Shown here: positions 8,800-21,290 of the stretch, in pieces
Position numbering within the stretch: the stretch's first letter is position 1
Layout of the letters: every line of letters begins with the position of its first letter
NCBI GenBank assembly: GCA_029339505.1
Contig: JAQISU010000114.1
Coordinates: forward strand, 5,816,001 to 5,880,000
Source of the DNA: Unio delphinus
Taxonomy: Eukaryota; Mollusca; Bivalvia; Unionida; Unionidae
Length of the DNA stretch: 64,000 nucleotides
Direction: 5' to 3'
Made by a program: the position numbers and the translations under genes
The notes under the pieces: model-generated
Told to the model about the DNA's origin: nothing
What the model saw: only the letters and a program-made list of their open reading frames with translations
Database searches by the model: none

Positions 8800-10512
8800 A
8801 TGAAGTGCTGGCTTTGTACAGCTGAATTTCCAAGCAAGAGAGATCTCAAGGCCCACTTGGCTGCACCGCCACACGATCGTATGCGTGTCATATGCCCATG
8901 GTGTCATCTGGAGGAGAAGTGTTATAAAAAAATTAATGATCTGAAAAAGCATGCCTCTAGGCAGCATAGACTGGATATTAAAGGATTGCCTGAGGATTAT
9001 TTTGGGGAACCAAATGGGTTTTACCTAGCACTTCATCCAAAGGATTATGTATGGATTGTACGTCCAACAGATTATCATAGCCAGCCTGCTAAAATGGCAC
9101 GTTATGCAATTTCAAACTGGTTGAACAGGTGCAAACGCCCCAGCCGTTCAAGGAACGAATGGATTGATGGATGGGTGTCTTGCACCATGGATGCGAGTCA
9201 GCACAATAACCCTCAAAAGAGGCCTAGGCTAGATGAACCCGAGCCTTATTCACCAACCACACCATCTGTTGGGGATGAAGACATTCAGCTTGACTCGGTG
9301 CAATTGGGGAATGGCAATACTAGAGCATATTACTTTTCCGAAGGTCAGGGATTTTCAACCTGGTATGAAGTTAATCTTTCTGAAAACACATTAAAAGAAA
9401 GGCGTTACTTTGAGAGTCTGTCAAGGAAGCTAATGGCGCCGTTGGACCCTAATCGCACCAGGCCCAACTCTGGAGGGTTTGAAGTGAAGGAAGAATCCAT
9501 AAAGGAAAAATTATGCCAGAAACTAGGGATTCCTTCCAGTTTTGTAACTAGTCTCTTAAGGAAGACCGTGTCTGCATCAGAGACTGTACAAGAATATCCT
9601 TGCCCAGTACCAGCAGCGGACGCAGCAATGAACTTTCAACCCACCATGCCAGAATCAAGCAAATGCTCCGTCGACGATCAACTTGCCACTCCCCTGACCT
9701 CAGAGAAGCCAAAGCGGGTTTTGTCGTCAACATCTAACACCAGCCTATCAAAGTGCATGGACGACCAGAGCCTGTCCAGAGGTGTAGAGTTTCCCATACA
9801 AGGCACATCAGACAATACTAATGAACCAGAAAACGTTCCACTGGACATGATGATGAACTTTTCAGATCCAGTCTCCAGATCCCCAAGTCTGATAGTCTCC
9901 AGCCTGAACATCACCAGTCAGCCACTGATCACAAAGGTTGTAGCTGCAGAGACTCCTCTCGATCTATCGACTTTATCGTCTAAAGTTTGTATATCTCCTC
10001 CTAAGATACTTCCGATGTCCAAAAATCAAATCAGGGCGAGAAAATTACTGACGAATGGGTGCATGCCCCTGTTTCCGCCAGCCAGGAGAGATTGGGACAA
10101 AGAAGAGTTAGTACAATTGTCCGCAGGCCCATTGTCAATTCGCTGGCCACCAAGGTCATGGAAAAAGATGTCAGCCGACAGGAAGATGCTCAGCGTTGAG
10201 TATGCTGCCATGACCCTGGAGGCAAGTTTGACACCAGGCCACATCCCTAATATAGATCGGGGTGATCTCATAGACCGCTACAATCCACTAGTGCTTCCAG
10301 GGACAAGTTTCGTTCTTACCAGTCACCCGTTCAGGAAGAGCCGCTACTATAATTACGAAGTTTTACGCAGCATTGCTGTAGGACAGGACATCCCCGACTG
10401 TTCGCGGTTTCTGGATATTCTTGAAGAAGGTGCTAAATGCAGGGATCAGAGTTTGGACTCTATCTTATCAATTTTGGAAAAGGCAAATGTCGGATTACGG
10501 CTTGAACCTTGA
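8800..10512 (+). CDS. LTR-encoded 570-aa protein with two N-terminal C2H2 zinc fingers, function unknown
   Basis: The ATG follows a splice acceptor directly. Residues 3-25 fit a C2H2 finger CX2CX12HX5H. Residues about 32-57 fit a second finger CX2CX15HX4H. Then comes a basic region (about 100-120, RCKRPSRSR) with a nuclear-localisation look, a long Ser/Thr/Pro-rich and probably disordered middle (about 130-400), and a compact C-terminal domain (about 420-565) rich in Trp and charged residues, beginning near DWDKEELVQL. I do not recognise the C-terminal domain or the family. There is no signal peptide or membrane segment, so it is not an Env. A nuclear nucleic-acid-binding accessory or regulatory protein is a reasonable guess. 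The frame is intact, identical in both LTRs where comparable, and entirely inside U3. Confidence 0.85.
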   Translation: MKCWLCTAEFPSKRDLKAHLAAPPHDRMRVICPWCHLEEKCYKKINDLKKHASRQHRLDIKGLPEDYFGEPNGFYLALHPKDYVWIVRPTDYHSQPAKMARYAISNWLNRCKRPSRSRNEWIDGWVSCTMDASQHNNPQKRPRLDEPEPYSPTTPSVGDEDIQLDSVQLGNGNTRAYYFSEGQGFSTWYEVNLSENTLKERRYFESLSRKLMAPLDPNRTRPNSGGFEVKEESIKEKLCQKLGIPSSFVTSLLRKTVSASETVQEYPCPVPAADAAMNFQPTMPESSKCSVDDQLATPLTSEKPKRVLSSTSNTSLSKCMDDQSLSRGVEFPIQGTSDNTNEPENVPLDMMMNFSDPVSRSPSLIVSSLNITSQPLITKVVAAETPLDLSTLSSKVCISPPKILPMSKNQIRARKLLTNGCMPLFPPARRDWDKEELVQLSAGPLSIRWPPRSWKKMSADRKMLSVEYAAMTLEASLTPGHIPNIDRGDLIDRYNPLVLPGTSFVLTSHPFRKSRYYNYEVLRSIAVGQDIPDCSRFLDILEEGAKCRDQSLDSILSILEKANVGLRLEP

Positions 10513-11796
10513 AAAAAAACAAAAAAAAAAAAAACGTAATGCATAAATTCAGGAGAATTAGAACTTTTAAGTTGGGGGTAGTGTAAAAGACTCTGGATTA
10601 ACCAGCTGTGCACCATAATGGGGTTGGGGTGGTTCTTTAATACTGCATGTGAGATCTCCATATGTTATTAGAGATGTTTCTTTTAAGATATTAGTGTTAC
10701 ATGTTTAGCTTTTTGGACCTGGGGCAGTGCAAGAACATGTAGTTGTGGCAAATAAGTTGTTTTGTGATTACATGCATTTTAACGTCGTATAGCTTCTCCC
10801 TATTTTCGATAATGCGCCACTTCATATGTATGTTCTCGGGCTCCCTGTGGTCCATGGAGTCAAACTATACTGAATTACTAGTTAACTAATAGCATATTTA
10901 GTATGTCTATATGAAATCTCTGTCAATAAGTTTTAGCTATTACCATGATGATCATTATATTACACTGGGCTTGTCAAGATTTAACATTTTATATTCAGCA
11001 CTGTTTCTGGCACAAATTACGTGCCTGTGTTACCTCAATTATTACAGATGTGTTTCTCCATCATGTGGTTGCTCGATGGAAACATCAGGAAACGCGTATT
11101 AAACATGAAGCTTTAGATCGTTCGTGTTTCGCGGTGAATTAACTTTTCATCGATCAAGTCAAGTTTTTATGGACGCCATTTTGTTCGTTTGTGACCCATG
11201 ATATCGGTGGTTAGATATTACAGGTATGTGATTTATATACATTTACGTTTAGATGAAGTCACAGTGAATATATTGCCAAAAGTAATATCTGAAATATGAT
11301 GACTTTAAATATAAACCATTAGAAATATAGAGTAATCCAATGTATTGTGTGCATAGTTGCAACCCCCCTAGCAACCGCAATTCTTCAGTACCATTTTACC
11401 CTGTCATTGGTTTGCCACAGTTTATCAATTCTAGAACTGTTGTTCTGCTACTGAAATCTTTATAAACAATTAGGATATACAGTTTTTATCTCACAGCTTT
11501 GTACAGAGTAAGATATAAGATGTGAGAATATTTTATATACTGAAATATATTGAACCTTATTCATATGTGATTTATATCGCAAGATTTGCGCTAGACTGAG
11601 GTTTGCCAGTTTGCCACATCTGATTCGTTGGCGGATTCGGTCTGCCAATTCTGATTGGTTCAGTACTATCACGTGGTATAAAAGCGAAGGTTATATATTG
11701 GAGTGGAGGACAGTACTTGTCAGATAACTGCAGAGCGCGGTCAAATTCAAATCCAGAAGTAACATCTGATTTAGGTAATGACTTATATAAATTGCC

Positions 11797-11797
<1 letters not shown>

Positions 11798-11831
<34 letters not shown>
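11798..11831. repeat. (TAA)n microsatellite in 3' LTR
   Basis: Counterpart of 2596-2625, one unit longer. Confidence 0.95.
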
Positions 11832-12392
11832 TAGAACTGGGAAAGAAATAAAATACTTTAATTTACTTGGATATTGTTTCGGTGAAAAGATAGTAAGATA
11901 AACAATACTTTGAACATTACACATTCGTGTTTGAACAATATGCAGAGGCAAGCATTCTGGAAAATTACGTAGGAAATGTTTAAGTAAGTAAATTAATCTT
12001 CCAAATTGTCGTGCAGTTATCTCCCACCACAATGGTTACCTGGGTTAAACGAATACAACGCAAATCTTCAACTCTCTTCTGTTAGGGTCACTGTATGATT
12101 TCCAGACATTATTTAATCTAGTCAACATTGAAACAGACTATTATGTGCTGAGACATTTTATTGAAATGATACTAGAAAAAGACAAGTATATAATTGTTAC
12201 AATACAAGAGTGAGAGCAACGAGTGTTTCCTTACAAGAGTATGTTTTATTCCGATGAATATTATGTGCTGGTGACAGCTTTCCAGTTTTCTTAGTTGTGT
12301 TACCCTTATTAAACATATTTGTTGACTTTACTGTTGAGTGGAACTTCTTCAATGAACCCTCCCTAGCAGACAGAAAGTAGAGGTTGCTTACA

Positions 12393-14600
12393 ATATCATG
12401 GTTCATTGTGTCAAATTAACTGCTGTCATCAGAAACTCTGATGCAAATGCTGCAAACAAATCAAGGAGGGTGAGGACGGTACTTTTGTCCGCTATCCAAA
12501 GCAGAGAGAATGCCGTTAACTACTTTCATAAATGTAGTTTCAGTACTGTGGCAAGGGCGATATGCAGACTGTACATTGCTAATATGACTATTTGAATTAA
12601 AATGAGATACAAGTTGGGTTAGAACAACTTTTTCTAAGAGTTTTTATATGAACAGGAAATTAGAAACTGGGCAGTAGTTCTTTAAATCGTTATGGTCGAG
12701 TGTTGCTTTCTTCCGCAGAAGCTTTACAATGGCAAGTTTGAAAAATGAGATGAGAGAGGGGTATTTATAATATCAGTTCGTGAAGACAATATTGGATCTA
12801 AGCACTCATGCTGAAGTGATGTTGGAATTGGATCAAGTTTACATGACTTTGGGGCACTCTTTGTCACGATTGTCCGTACCAAATCCATAGAGACAGGTTC
12901 AAATGCTGCTAACGGTTGTCGCTGAAATTCTGTATTGTGACTGTATGTTGATGACGAGTCAATTGAAACTGTGTTGTCAAGCTTATCTCTAATGGTTTGT
13001 ACTTTGTCACGGAAGAAATTTGCAAACAGATCTGGAAGGTCTACTGGGAGTGAAGGTAGTGAGAAGTGGTGTTCATTTGTTCCTTGACATTAGTTTGCTA
13101 ATCGATTCGAAGAGCTCTTTACAGCTGGAACTATCCGTGATCTAAGTACTGTAGTGGGATACTTTGGTTAAATGGACTATGTTTGTGACGTTATTCTAAG
13201 CGGCTTTATATGCTTGTGAATAGCGAGTCTGGTGGAAAGCCAAAGCGTCTCTGTTTTACGGCGGTGTCTTTTAGCAGTTCGAAGCTGGTCATAACACTGC
13301 TATACCAAGAACACTTTTTAATTGATAATCTGCGCTTGTTAGCTGGGCATGTTTTTCAAGCAATTAACGCAGGCGGTTATTTAGTTGTTCTGCTGTAGGT
13401 GGTAATCATGTTGTTAGGTTTGCTTGGATGTCATGCATTGGTTTGGTTCTAATTTATCATACGGAGGTTTCTCTTAGTAGCAAGTAAAGGTGGAGGATTA
13501 GGGACTGATACGTCTAGATGGCATATAATGTAGATGTTATCTGATGCATAACACTGCTATACCACGGAGAACACATTTTAATTGATAATCTGCGCTTGTT
13601 AGCTGGGGCATGTTTTTCAAGCAATTAACGCAGGCAGTTATTTAGTTGTTCTGCTGTAGGTGGTAATCATGTTGTTAGGTTTGCTTGGATGTCATGCATT
13701 GGTTTGGTTCTAATTTATCATACGGAGGTTTCTCTTAGTAGCAAATAAAGGTGGAGGATTAGGGACTGATACGTCTAGATGGCATATAATGCAGATGTTA
13801 TCTGATGCATAACACTGCTATACCACGGAGAACACTTTTTAATTGATAATCTGCGCTTGTTAGCTGGGGCATGTTTTTCAAGCAATTAACGCAGGCAGTT
13901 ATTTAGTTGTTCTGCTGTAGGTGGTAATCATGTTGTTAGGTTTGCTTGGATGTCATGCATTAGTTTGGTTCTAATTTATCATACGGAGGTTTCTCTTAGT
14001 AGCAAATAAAGGTGGAAGATTAGGGACTGATACGTCTAGATGGCATATAATGCAGATGTTATCTGATGCATGTTTGTGGGATACAAGAGTGGACCGTAGA
14101 ATATTACCATCATGTCAATGACGAATCCAGTCTAAAAATTGACCATGTTTATGGGTGGTGTGTTTAACTGTTTATGGTTGAAAACATGAATGGAATCTAG
14201 AAGTTTTGATGTGTTTAGGTTTCCAGGACAGTCAAAGCGAAAGTTGAAATCTCCAAGAAAAAACAGGTTGCCACCTGTTGAATTTCCATACTCCAGAAGA
14301 TTCGAAAACTGCTACAAAAGAGAGTTTCAGTCAGCTTGTTTTTTTTTCTACTAGGAGGGCAGTAGAGAAAGACGAAATGGGCTGACTTTTGTTCAAGTGT
14401 GAATGTTGTTTGAACTATTTCAAACGATGTACTGCAGAAATTGAAGGTTGTGTTGTATTTAAGAAATTTTATCATGGAATGTTTGTGATGACAGCAATTT
14501 CCGCGATAGTGGCGGGGTAACGACTTGATGTAGTATCCGGTGGGTGTAAGATCCGCGCACTTGGGCTCATTGAATGGTGTTTTTTTTACCCATGTTTCTT
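12393..14600 (-). pseudogene. LINE remnant: endonuclease and 5' part of reverse transcriptase, decayed
   Basis: Read on the minus strand from about 14600 leftward there is an AP-endonuclease region: an LTPTGYYIKSLPR segment near 14510-14550, a YCPPSRKKNKL segment near 14335-14375 and the GDFNFRFD motif near 14235-14260. An RT start follows, with DLKNYCPVSN near 12665-12695, KLLEKVVLTQL near 12620-12650 and DTMNHDI ending at 12394. The frame has many shifts and stops, and the AAF and DTM parts of one RT motif are separated by about 30 bases. This resembles the CR1/L2/jockey-like LINE supergroup. The left end is cut exactly by the gypsy 3' LTR, so the LINE is the older insertion. Confidence 0.75.
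13291..14069. repeat. three tandem copies of a ~260-bp LINE segment
   Basis: Units begin at 13291, 13548 and 13809, each opening with ATAACACTGCTATACCA, and run to about 14069. They differ by a few substitutions and small indels. The unit lies between the endonuclease and RT parts of the minus-strand LINE remnant, so the array arose by local duplication after the LINE inserted. Confidence 0.9.
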
Positions 14601-14613
14601 CAGGATGTAGGCG

Positions 14614-14615
<2 letters not shown>

Positions 14616-14649
<34 letters not shown>
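14616..14649. repeat. (TG)n microsatellite
   Basis: About 17 TG units beside the 5' end of the minus-strand LINE remnant. Confidence 0.95.
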
Positions 14650-14650
<1 letters not shown>

Positions 14651-15770
14651 TATTAGCTTTATATATAAAAACAATTACCAGTACACAAACCATTTTTTTA
14701 TTTTAAAAAAAATCTTATTATTGGGTGAAACGAAAACAAAAAGATAAAATTCCTCTTATTTTGGAAATGCATCCAAAAATAGAGTGACATCGTTTAACAT
14801 GGACCAATTGTTGCTACAGCATTTATGCCACTATTTAAAATAAATTTACCAGTTAGTCAAAGCCTCAAGGGTCAGTAAAATCCGTGGCACCAGCAACAAC
14901 GGAAAAATACCGGAAACGATATTTCTACACATTTGTAATAATAACACATGGAGGAAATAGTTAAATGTTCGATATCATCAACGTTCTTTATCTTTCTGTA
15001 ACCGTTTGAAGCGTTGTAGTCAATGTAACACTTAATGCCTGCAGTTTTCTGAGACAGAAAACTTTAATTTATTGGTTTATAGCAGTGAATTCATTACAAT
15101 GCATTGTACGACAATTTTATACAACACCGATCCAACGATGCTGACTTTATATATAACATATCACACGTTTACTTTGTCAAACGAGTTCTACTGGCATTCT
15201 GTCAGTGTAGTTCTTGTGAAGCAATGGTGTAATGCATCTAGAAAATCACATCTGAGTACGAGGACAATGAAACAATAATACTATTTCACGCACACCCAAA
15301 ACACAACCAGCTATGTTCTAACCTACATGTGCACAATGTTTTAAGCTACGATGAGATACAAATAAAACTTTTACATCTGACAGACGATTTAAGATGATTA
15401 CCAAATGTCAGAACAATACGCTAGACTCCAATGTCCGTGCATAAACGTGATTTTTTGTCGACACAAAACCAATATGTTATCTTAGGAAGAAAGAAACAGA
15501 CAAAAGGACAATTGTTTCAAAAGATTCCTTTCTTATACTCATTTACAGCAGGTTTTAAACATTCAATCTTTTTCTCTATAAAAAATATAGTCATTACAAA
15601 ACACAAATATCTTTATACATTCGGCCATGGCATAAGTTGTTTAGTCCCAATTCTTATTTCTTCGCTTTTGCCTGTTCCCCACGCAGCACACACAAGATTC
15701 CCTAGAAGGAATTAACGCTCTACTAGGCGAAAGAAAATCTAGGACTTCAGGATATTATTATTCTTTACTT
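14650..15770. other. non-coding, nothing recognised
   Basis: AT-rich sequence without a supportable frame or repeat. A short open frame near 15431-15715 has no recognisable domain or splice context. Confidence 0.5.
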
Positions 15771-16620
15771 TTAAATGCTGAATGTTGAAACCATCTCTCA
15801 TATTCTTCAGCGGCTACAAAGTTTTCAGATTATATACTGTTGTGGTCATACTTGTATTAAACGGCAGAATGGCATCATTTTCTTTTATTATCAAGTAGAC
15901 ATCATTAAAAGTCTTTTGATCAAATCCACCATTCATAACGATCGTCCTTGCATGGGGAATAGCGACAGCCTTCATGACAGCCATATTTGATGTACGACAT
16001 GTACCATTTTCATTTAGAACCGAATAAGTATCATAACATATATTGACGAAAACACCATGTTGATATAGCCATCCGTTTGGGAGTAACAATATTTCACGAT
16101 GGCCACTATGGTTGCTATATTGAGGGTTAGTCATTTTCATTAAGTACCAACTAGATACCATTCGAACTCTTCTTATGAAAACCCCATATCAAAATGACTT
16201 TCCATTTAATAGGAGTAGTGAACCAAGTAGACATAATAAGTCATCCATTCATTCAAGAGTGGCGATAACAAGGTTTTCAAAATGACCGCAGTTGTGGCCA
16301 TATCGTACATCAGATAGGCACAATTTCATTAATACCAACTTTACATCATAAGAAGTCGTTCAGTAAAACCCTATGTTGATATAATCGTCCATTCAGGATG
16401 ATAATAATATATTCATGATAGCCATACCATTTTTCAACCAGAATCAACTTAACCATGGTAAGAATGTATTCGTAAAGTTTCATGGCAAACTATCGAGTAG
16501 TTTAGGACGAGAAGCGATAATAACTATCAAGTAGTTTAAGATTAGTAGCGATACTATACTTGTGCGAACGGAAGGACGGACGTCGGACAACAGATAATCA
16601 TATAAAGTGGTCAAGTAAAA
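15770..16620. repeat. diverged ~130-bp tandem/dispersed repeat (GGCCACNATGG family)
   Basis: Several imperfect units carry the recurring pieces CATTTTCATTTAG, ATCATAAGAAG, CCATGTTGATATGACC and a GATGGCCACTATGG-like core. Related blocks occur at 20830-21290, 34950-35470 and 54690-54860, so this is an interspersed repeat that is locally tandem. Some units are open in one frame but no protein is supported. Confidence 0.65.
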
Positions 16621-16629
16621 CGATTACAG

Positions 16630-17868
<1,239 letters not shown>

Positions 17869-18009
17869 GAGGGTACATTGGAACAATTACTAATTATTCT
17901 TGCAATGAAATACTCAAATGCATTGCACTGATTTCAATAATATTGCAGAGTAGCAAATTTAATAATGCAATGTAACAACTTAATACTGCAGTGTATTGAC
18001 ACTGCTTCA

Positions 18010-18451
18010 AAACACATCTGCTTGGAGCATCCTCAGAGTATTTGTTCTCATGTGTACACACCATCAAGATACTTACGCTCCTCTTTTGACAATCGTATTC
18101 TCATTATTCTCACTATGAAAAGGAAGTCATATGGTCAGCGTTCCTTTGCATACCAGGGCCCAGCAACGTGGAACGAATTGCCCATTGAAATTAGACACAA
18201 AGACACAGTGATCCCTTTAAAGAGTGCTCTTAAAACTCACCTTTTTCGACTGAAAGAACAAACTTAAATACCCAATAAAGTTTCCTACTGTAAATATTTT
18301 CAGCCTTTTGTATATTTTCTAAGTTATTGGTGGTATTTTTCTTTTCTTTTTCTTCTTTCTTTGTAGTCACATCATTATAGATGTTGTAAAGCACTTAGAG
18401 GTTCTAAAGATTAGGTGCTATACAAAGTCCTCATTTTTATTATTATTATTG
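18010..18451 (+). pseudogene. LINE 3' end: last ORF2 codons plus 3' tail
   Basis: The frame ends at 18267 and carries the usual LINE C-terminal pattern: a short R-S/L-rich lead, RSFAYQGPATWNELP, then LKSALKTHLF before the stop. The 3' tail shares its last 60-70 bases with the minus-strand copy at 45788-46250 and ends in ATT repeats at about 18436-18451. It is a 5'-truncated insertion. Confidence 0.75.
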
Positions 18452-18479
18452 ATTTCAGTGTTCTTGCAGTGGATCCAAC

Positions 18480-18760
18480 TTGTTTCAGTTGTGGGCTTGA
18501 TGCCATTTTTTAGCATACAATTTGTTATATATGGCAGTCGGTACAAATGGTGAAGGAATAACTGGGAAAATACCCCAAGAACCATTGGCACGATGGAAGA
18601 ATGACAAGCTTTCTCACCTACCCACAGTGGCTTCGTTTGTGACTCAAACCCACATGGACAGAGGTGATTGGTAAAGGCATGTGGTTTAAACCATTCTGCG
18701 ACCTAAGGTCCAGCAGTTTTGTGAATGATTTAAATATGTTTCAGTTTACATAAATAAAAC
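18480..18760 (-). mobile_element. diverged SINE, family A
   Basis: An old copy of the SINE seen clearly at 28103-29161. It keeps the minus-strand tail (GGGCTTGATGCCATTTTT), the ACAAGCTTTCTCAC core and a worn tRNA-like head near 18700. No clear target duplication. Confidence 0.55.
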
Positions 18761-20318
18761 AATTATTATAATTCTGTGTCAGAGACTTGAGTGCATATAT
18801 CAACATTTAAAAACAAAATTCCAAAATTTTCTGCAAGGCAAGGATAATCCCTCAAGTCACACTTATACATCCCATATTGTACAGTTATCTATTTAGGTCA
18901 ATATAGGGATTATGTCAAATGGCATCAAGAAGAAATAAGGTTTTCTTCCTTATCCCAAATACAAGCTATTCACAAATTTTGGTACCTGTAAATGATGAAG
19001 ATCTCAAGTTATTGTGCAGAAACCTTTTAAATTTTACGTCTTTAAATTTAACCTTGACTTTTCAGTTTTGGAGCTCAAATTAGAGTTATTTCTAATAACA
19101 AGTGCAAACCATCAACAAAAGTCTTGTAACTGCAGACAGTGGATAACTGGTTATTTGACAGAAACAAAACTGGTCACATATGGACATCGCAACATAACAT
19201 GAAGGCTTATCAAAATTTAAAACAAACACAAAATAAAAGTTTTTTTTTTTTTTGATGGTACACAAAAATAAGGATATGAAAAATTAGAGTCGATACAGTA
19301 GACAAATAGATGATATTTCTTGTAGCAATCAAACCACTGATTTGCTTGTTAACAATTCATAAAATCTCCTTAGGGAGGAAATAACAAAACATAACTGCTA
19401 TTTTAACCATCAGATACAGTCTCAGTGGAGTATAGTATATTCTAAATGACCCTAAGAAATACACTTTTGACAAAATTATTATTACAGGATTTCTGTGGAG
19501 AACAAAGTACAAATATTTTGCTTTTAATTAAGTGAAAACTGTTTCAGACAATTAATGTAAGGCAATTAAAAATGATATAAATATACATGGAGGCAAAATG
19601 GGAGTTTCACTCATTACATATATTTTCTGGTGAGAAGTGAAAATAAACTGCATACTGCAAAATGACCAAATTGCTCCACAAATGATGTTGATAAACAAAT
19701 AAACTAAATTTATGAGGGATACAGTCTGTAAGATGATGTTACTATTTACATTGTAAGAAATTCTATGGCATCACTTGCAACTCCAAGCAGTATATAGAAT
19801 CGAGCTCTGGAAAAATGGCTAAGTTGATGAAACCATAACTTTGTTTCATTTTCAATACAATACAAATGATATGAACTATAATCCAAGTTTGTTTATTATA
19901 GACATGTGGTGATGGATGATATTTCCTATCCCGTTCTATTTACATGTCCTTTCTGAGGACAAAAAAAAATCAACCCAGTCAAGGACAAAAAAAGTACTAC
20001 AACCTATGTGTCTGGGTCAATGAATTAGTTTAACCCTACAGTATACAAATAACCAAAAAAGTGAACTGCTATGGCATTTCAACAAGAATCATCCTTAAAT
20101 GAAAAATGGAAGTCAATACATGTACATAATCAACAATTAACACTTTGCATTATAGCTGTACATTCTGAGCACAATTTACCCAACCATTTAAGAGAAATCA
20201 GCTTTTTAATTCTCACAATATTTCTGATGGCAGTTTGCCATTGTTTTGCTGTGGGTGCTGTTTTTTGTGACCTTAAGTTCTATGTTAATGCTGTAAATCT
20301 TGTAAACTTGAATTATGC
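18761..20318. other. non-coding, nothing recognised
   Basis: AT-rich sequence with homopolymer runs and no supportable gene. Confidence 0.5.
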
Positions 20319-20698
20319 AAGAGTGACGGTGTGCACAAGCATACCCTCATGCAAGATTGAGGGTAAGCACAAGTATACCCTCATGCAAGAGTGAAGGTGA
20401 GCACAAGCATACCCTCATGCAAGATTGAGGGTAAGCACAAGTATACCCTCATGCAAGAGTGAAGGTGAGCACAAGCATACCCTCATGCAAGATTGAGGGT
20501 AAGCACAAGTATACCCTCATGCAAGAGTGAAGGTGAGCACAAGCATACACTCATGCAAGATTGAGGGTAAGCACAAGTATACCCTCATGCAAGAGTGAAG
20601 GTGAGCACAAGCATACACTCATGCAAGATTGAGGGTAAGCACAAGTATACCCTCATGCAAGAGTGAAGGTGAGCACAAGCATACACTCATGCAAGAGT
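20319..20698. repeat. 34-bp minisatellite in 68-bp dimers
   Basis: Alternating 34-bp units (GTGAGCACAAGCATACCCTC... and GTAAGCACAAGTATACCCTC...) give a clear 68-bp period, for example 20397 and 20465. There are about eleven monomers. Variation in phase with the dimer indicates expansion by 68-bp steps. Confidence 0.92.
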
Positions 20699-20829
20699 GC
20701 AAGTGTATTATTTAAAATAACAAGAGCACAACAAAGACACAAAAGATCTACTGACTGAAATTTTGTTTCAGGATTTCAAGTATAAACTATTCCTTATTTA
20801 TAGAACTACTTTGTGAAAGTATATGTTGC

Positions 20830-21290
20830 CATATCAAACATAAGTTCACCGCCATTTTCATTCTGGTCCAATTTGACATCATAGACATCTTGATAAACAT
20901 CGCATGATGATAGGATCATTTATTCAGGAGTATCAAATGTATGATTTTTATGATGGTCACTGTGGTGGTTATATTGGTTGTTAGAACAGCACCTGCAGTA
21001 ATAACAAGTCAATATCAGCATCCATTCAGGATAACAAGTCAATATCAGCACCTATTATGGATAACAAGTCAATATCAGCATCCATTAAGGATAACAAGTC
21101 AATATCAGCATCCATTCAGGATAACAAGTCAATATCAGCATCCATTCAGGATAACAAGTCAATATCAGCATCCATGCAGGATAACAAGTCAATATCAGCA
21201 TCCATGCAGGATAACAAGTCAATATCAGCATCCATGCAGGATAACAAGACAATATCAGCATCCATTCAGAATGGGCAGCAATAACAAGAT
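20830..21290. repeat. 30-bp minisatellite inside a GGCCACNATGG-family repeat
   Basis: Nine or more units ATAACAAGTCAATATCAGCA + TCCATTCAGG run from 21001 to about 21275. The flanks match the interspersed family, and the unit itself resembles a piece of it. As 30 is divisible by 3, two plus-strand frames are open through the whole array; these are not taken as genes. Confidence 0.92.

Larger units (their letters stand above)
1..12392 (+). mobile_element. Ty3/gypsy LTR retrotransposon with giant gene-bearing LTRs (left end cut by window)
   Basis: The order is 5' LTR (partial), primer binding site, gag, -1 frameshift site, pol, purine tract, 3' LTR. Bases 1-3184 recur at 9203-12390 almost without change. 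I noted one extra A in a poly-A run, one extra TAA unit, a G/A difference at 3168, and a T/C difference in the terminal TTATA/TTACA. The left repeat ends two or three bases before a tRNA-Leu-like primer site, which identifies the repeats as LTRs rather than a host duplication. The right end interrupts a minus-strand LINE reverse-transcriptase frame. The left LTR begins outside the window, so the target duplication cannot be checked. Pol domain order (RT, RNase H, integrase) is that of Ty3/gypsy. Confidence 0.93.
8470..12392 (+). repeat. 3' LTR (start uncertain, 8468-8524)
   Basis: About 3.9 kb. It matches the left LTR wherever that is visible and ends ...TTGCTTACA at 12392. Order inside: a stretch of about 330 bases, a splice acceptor, the 570-codon zinc-finger gene, about 1.1 kb of untranslated U3, the TATA box at 11677, a (TAA)n run and U5. 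If the LTR starts at TGTAA (8524) its ends form a 5-bp inverted repeat TGTAA/TTACA. Ty3/gypsy LTRs are typically a few hundred bases, so this is several-fold longer than usual. Confidence 0.88.

Noticed and set aside
8328..8800. Env-like or third ORF after pol
   Set aside because: No frame of useful length, signal peptide or membrane segment before the LTR gene, and the LTR gene product is zinc-finger type, not Env.
1..12392. Tandem duplication of a host zinc-finger gene with a retrotransposon inserted between
   Set aside because: The left repeat ends exactly at a primer binding site and the right repeat ends inside an interrupted LINE, as LTRs do; a host duplication would not coincide with both.
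15814..16161. 115-codon minus-strand frame
   Set aside because: Falls inside the interspersed GGCCACNATGG-family repeat; related copies at 34950-35470 do not keep the frame.
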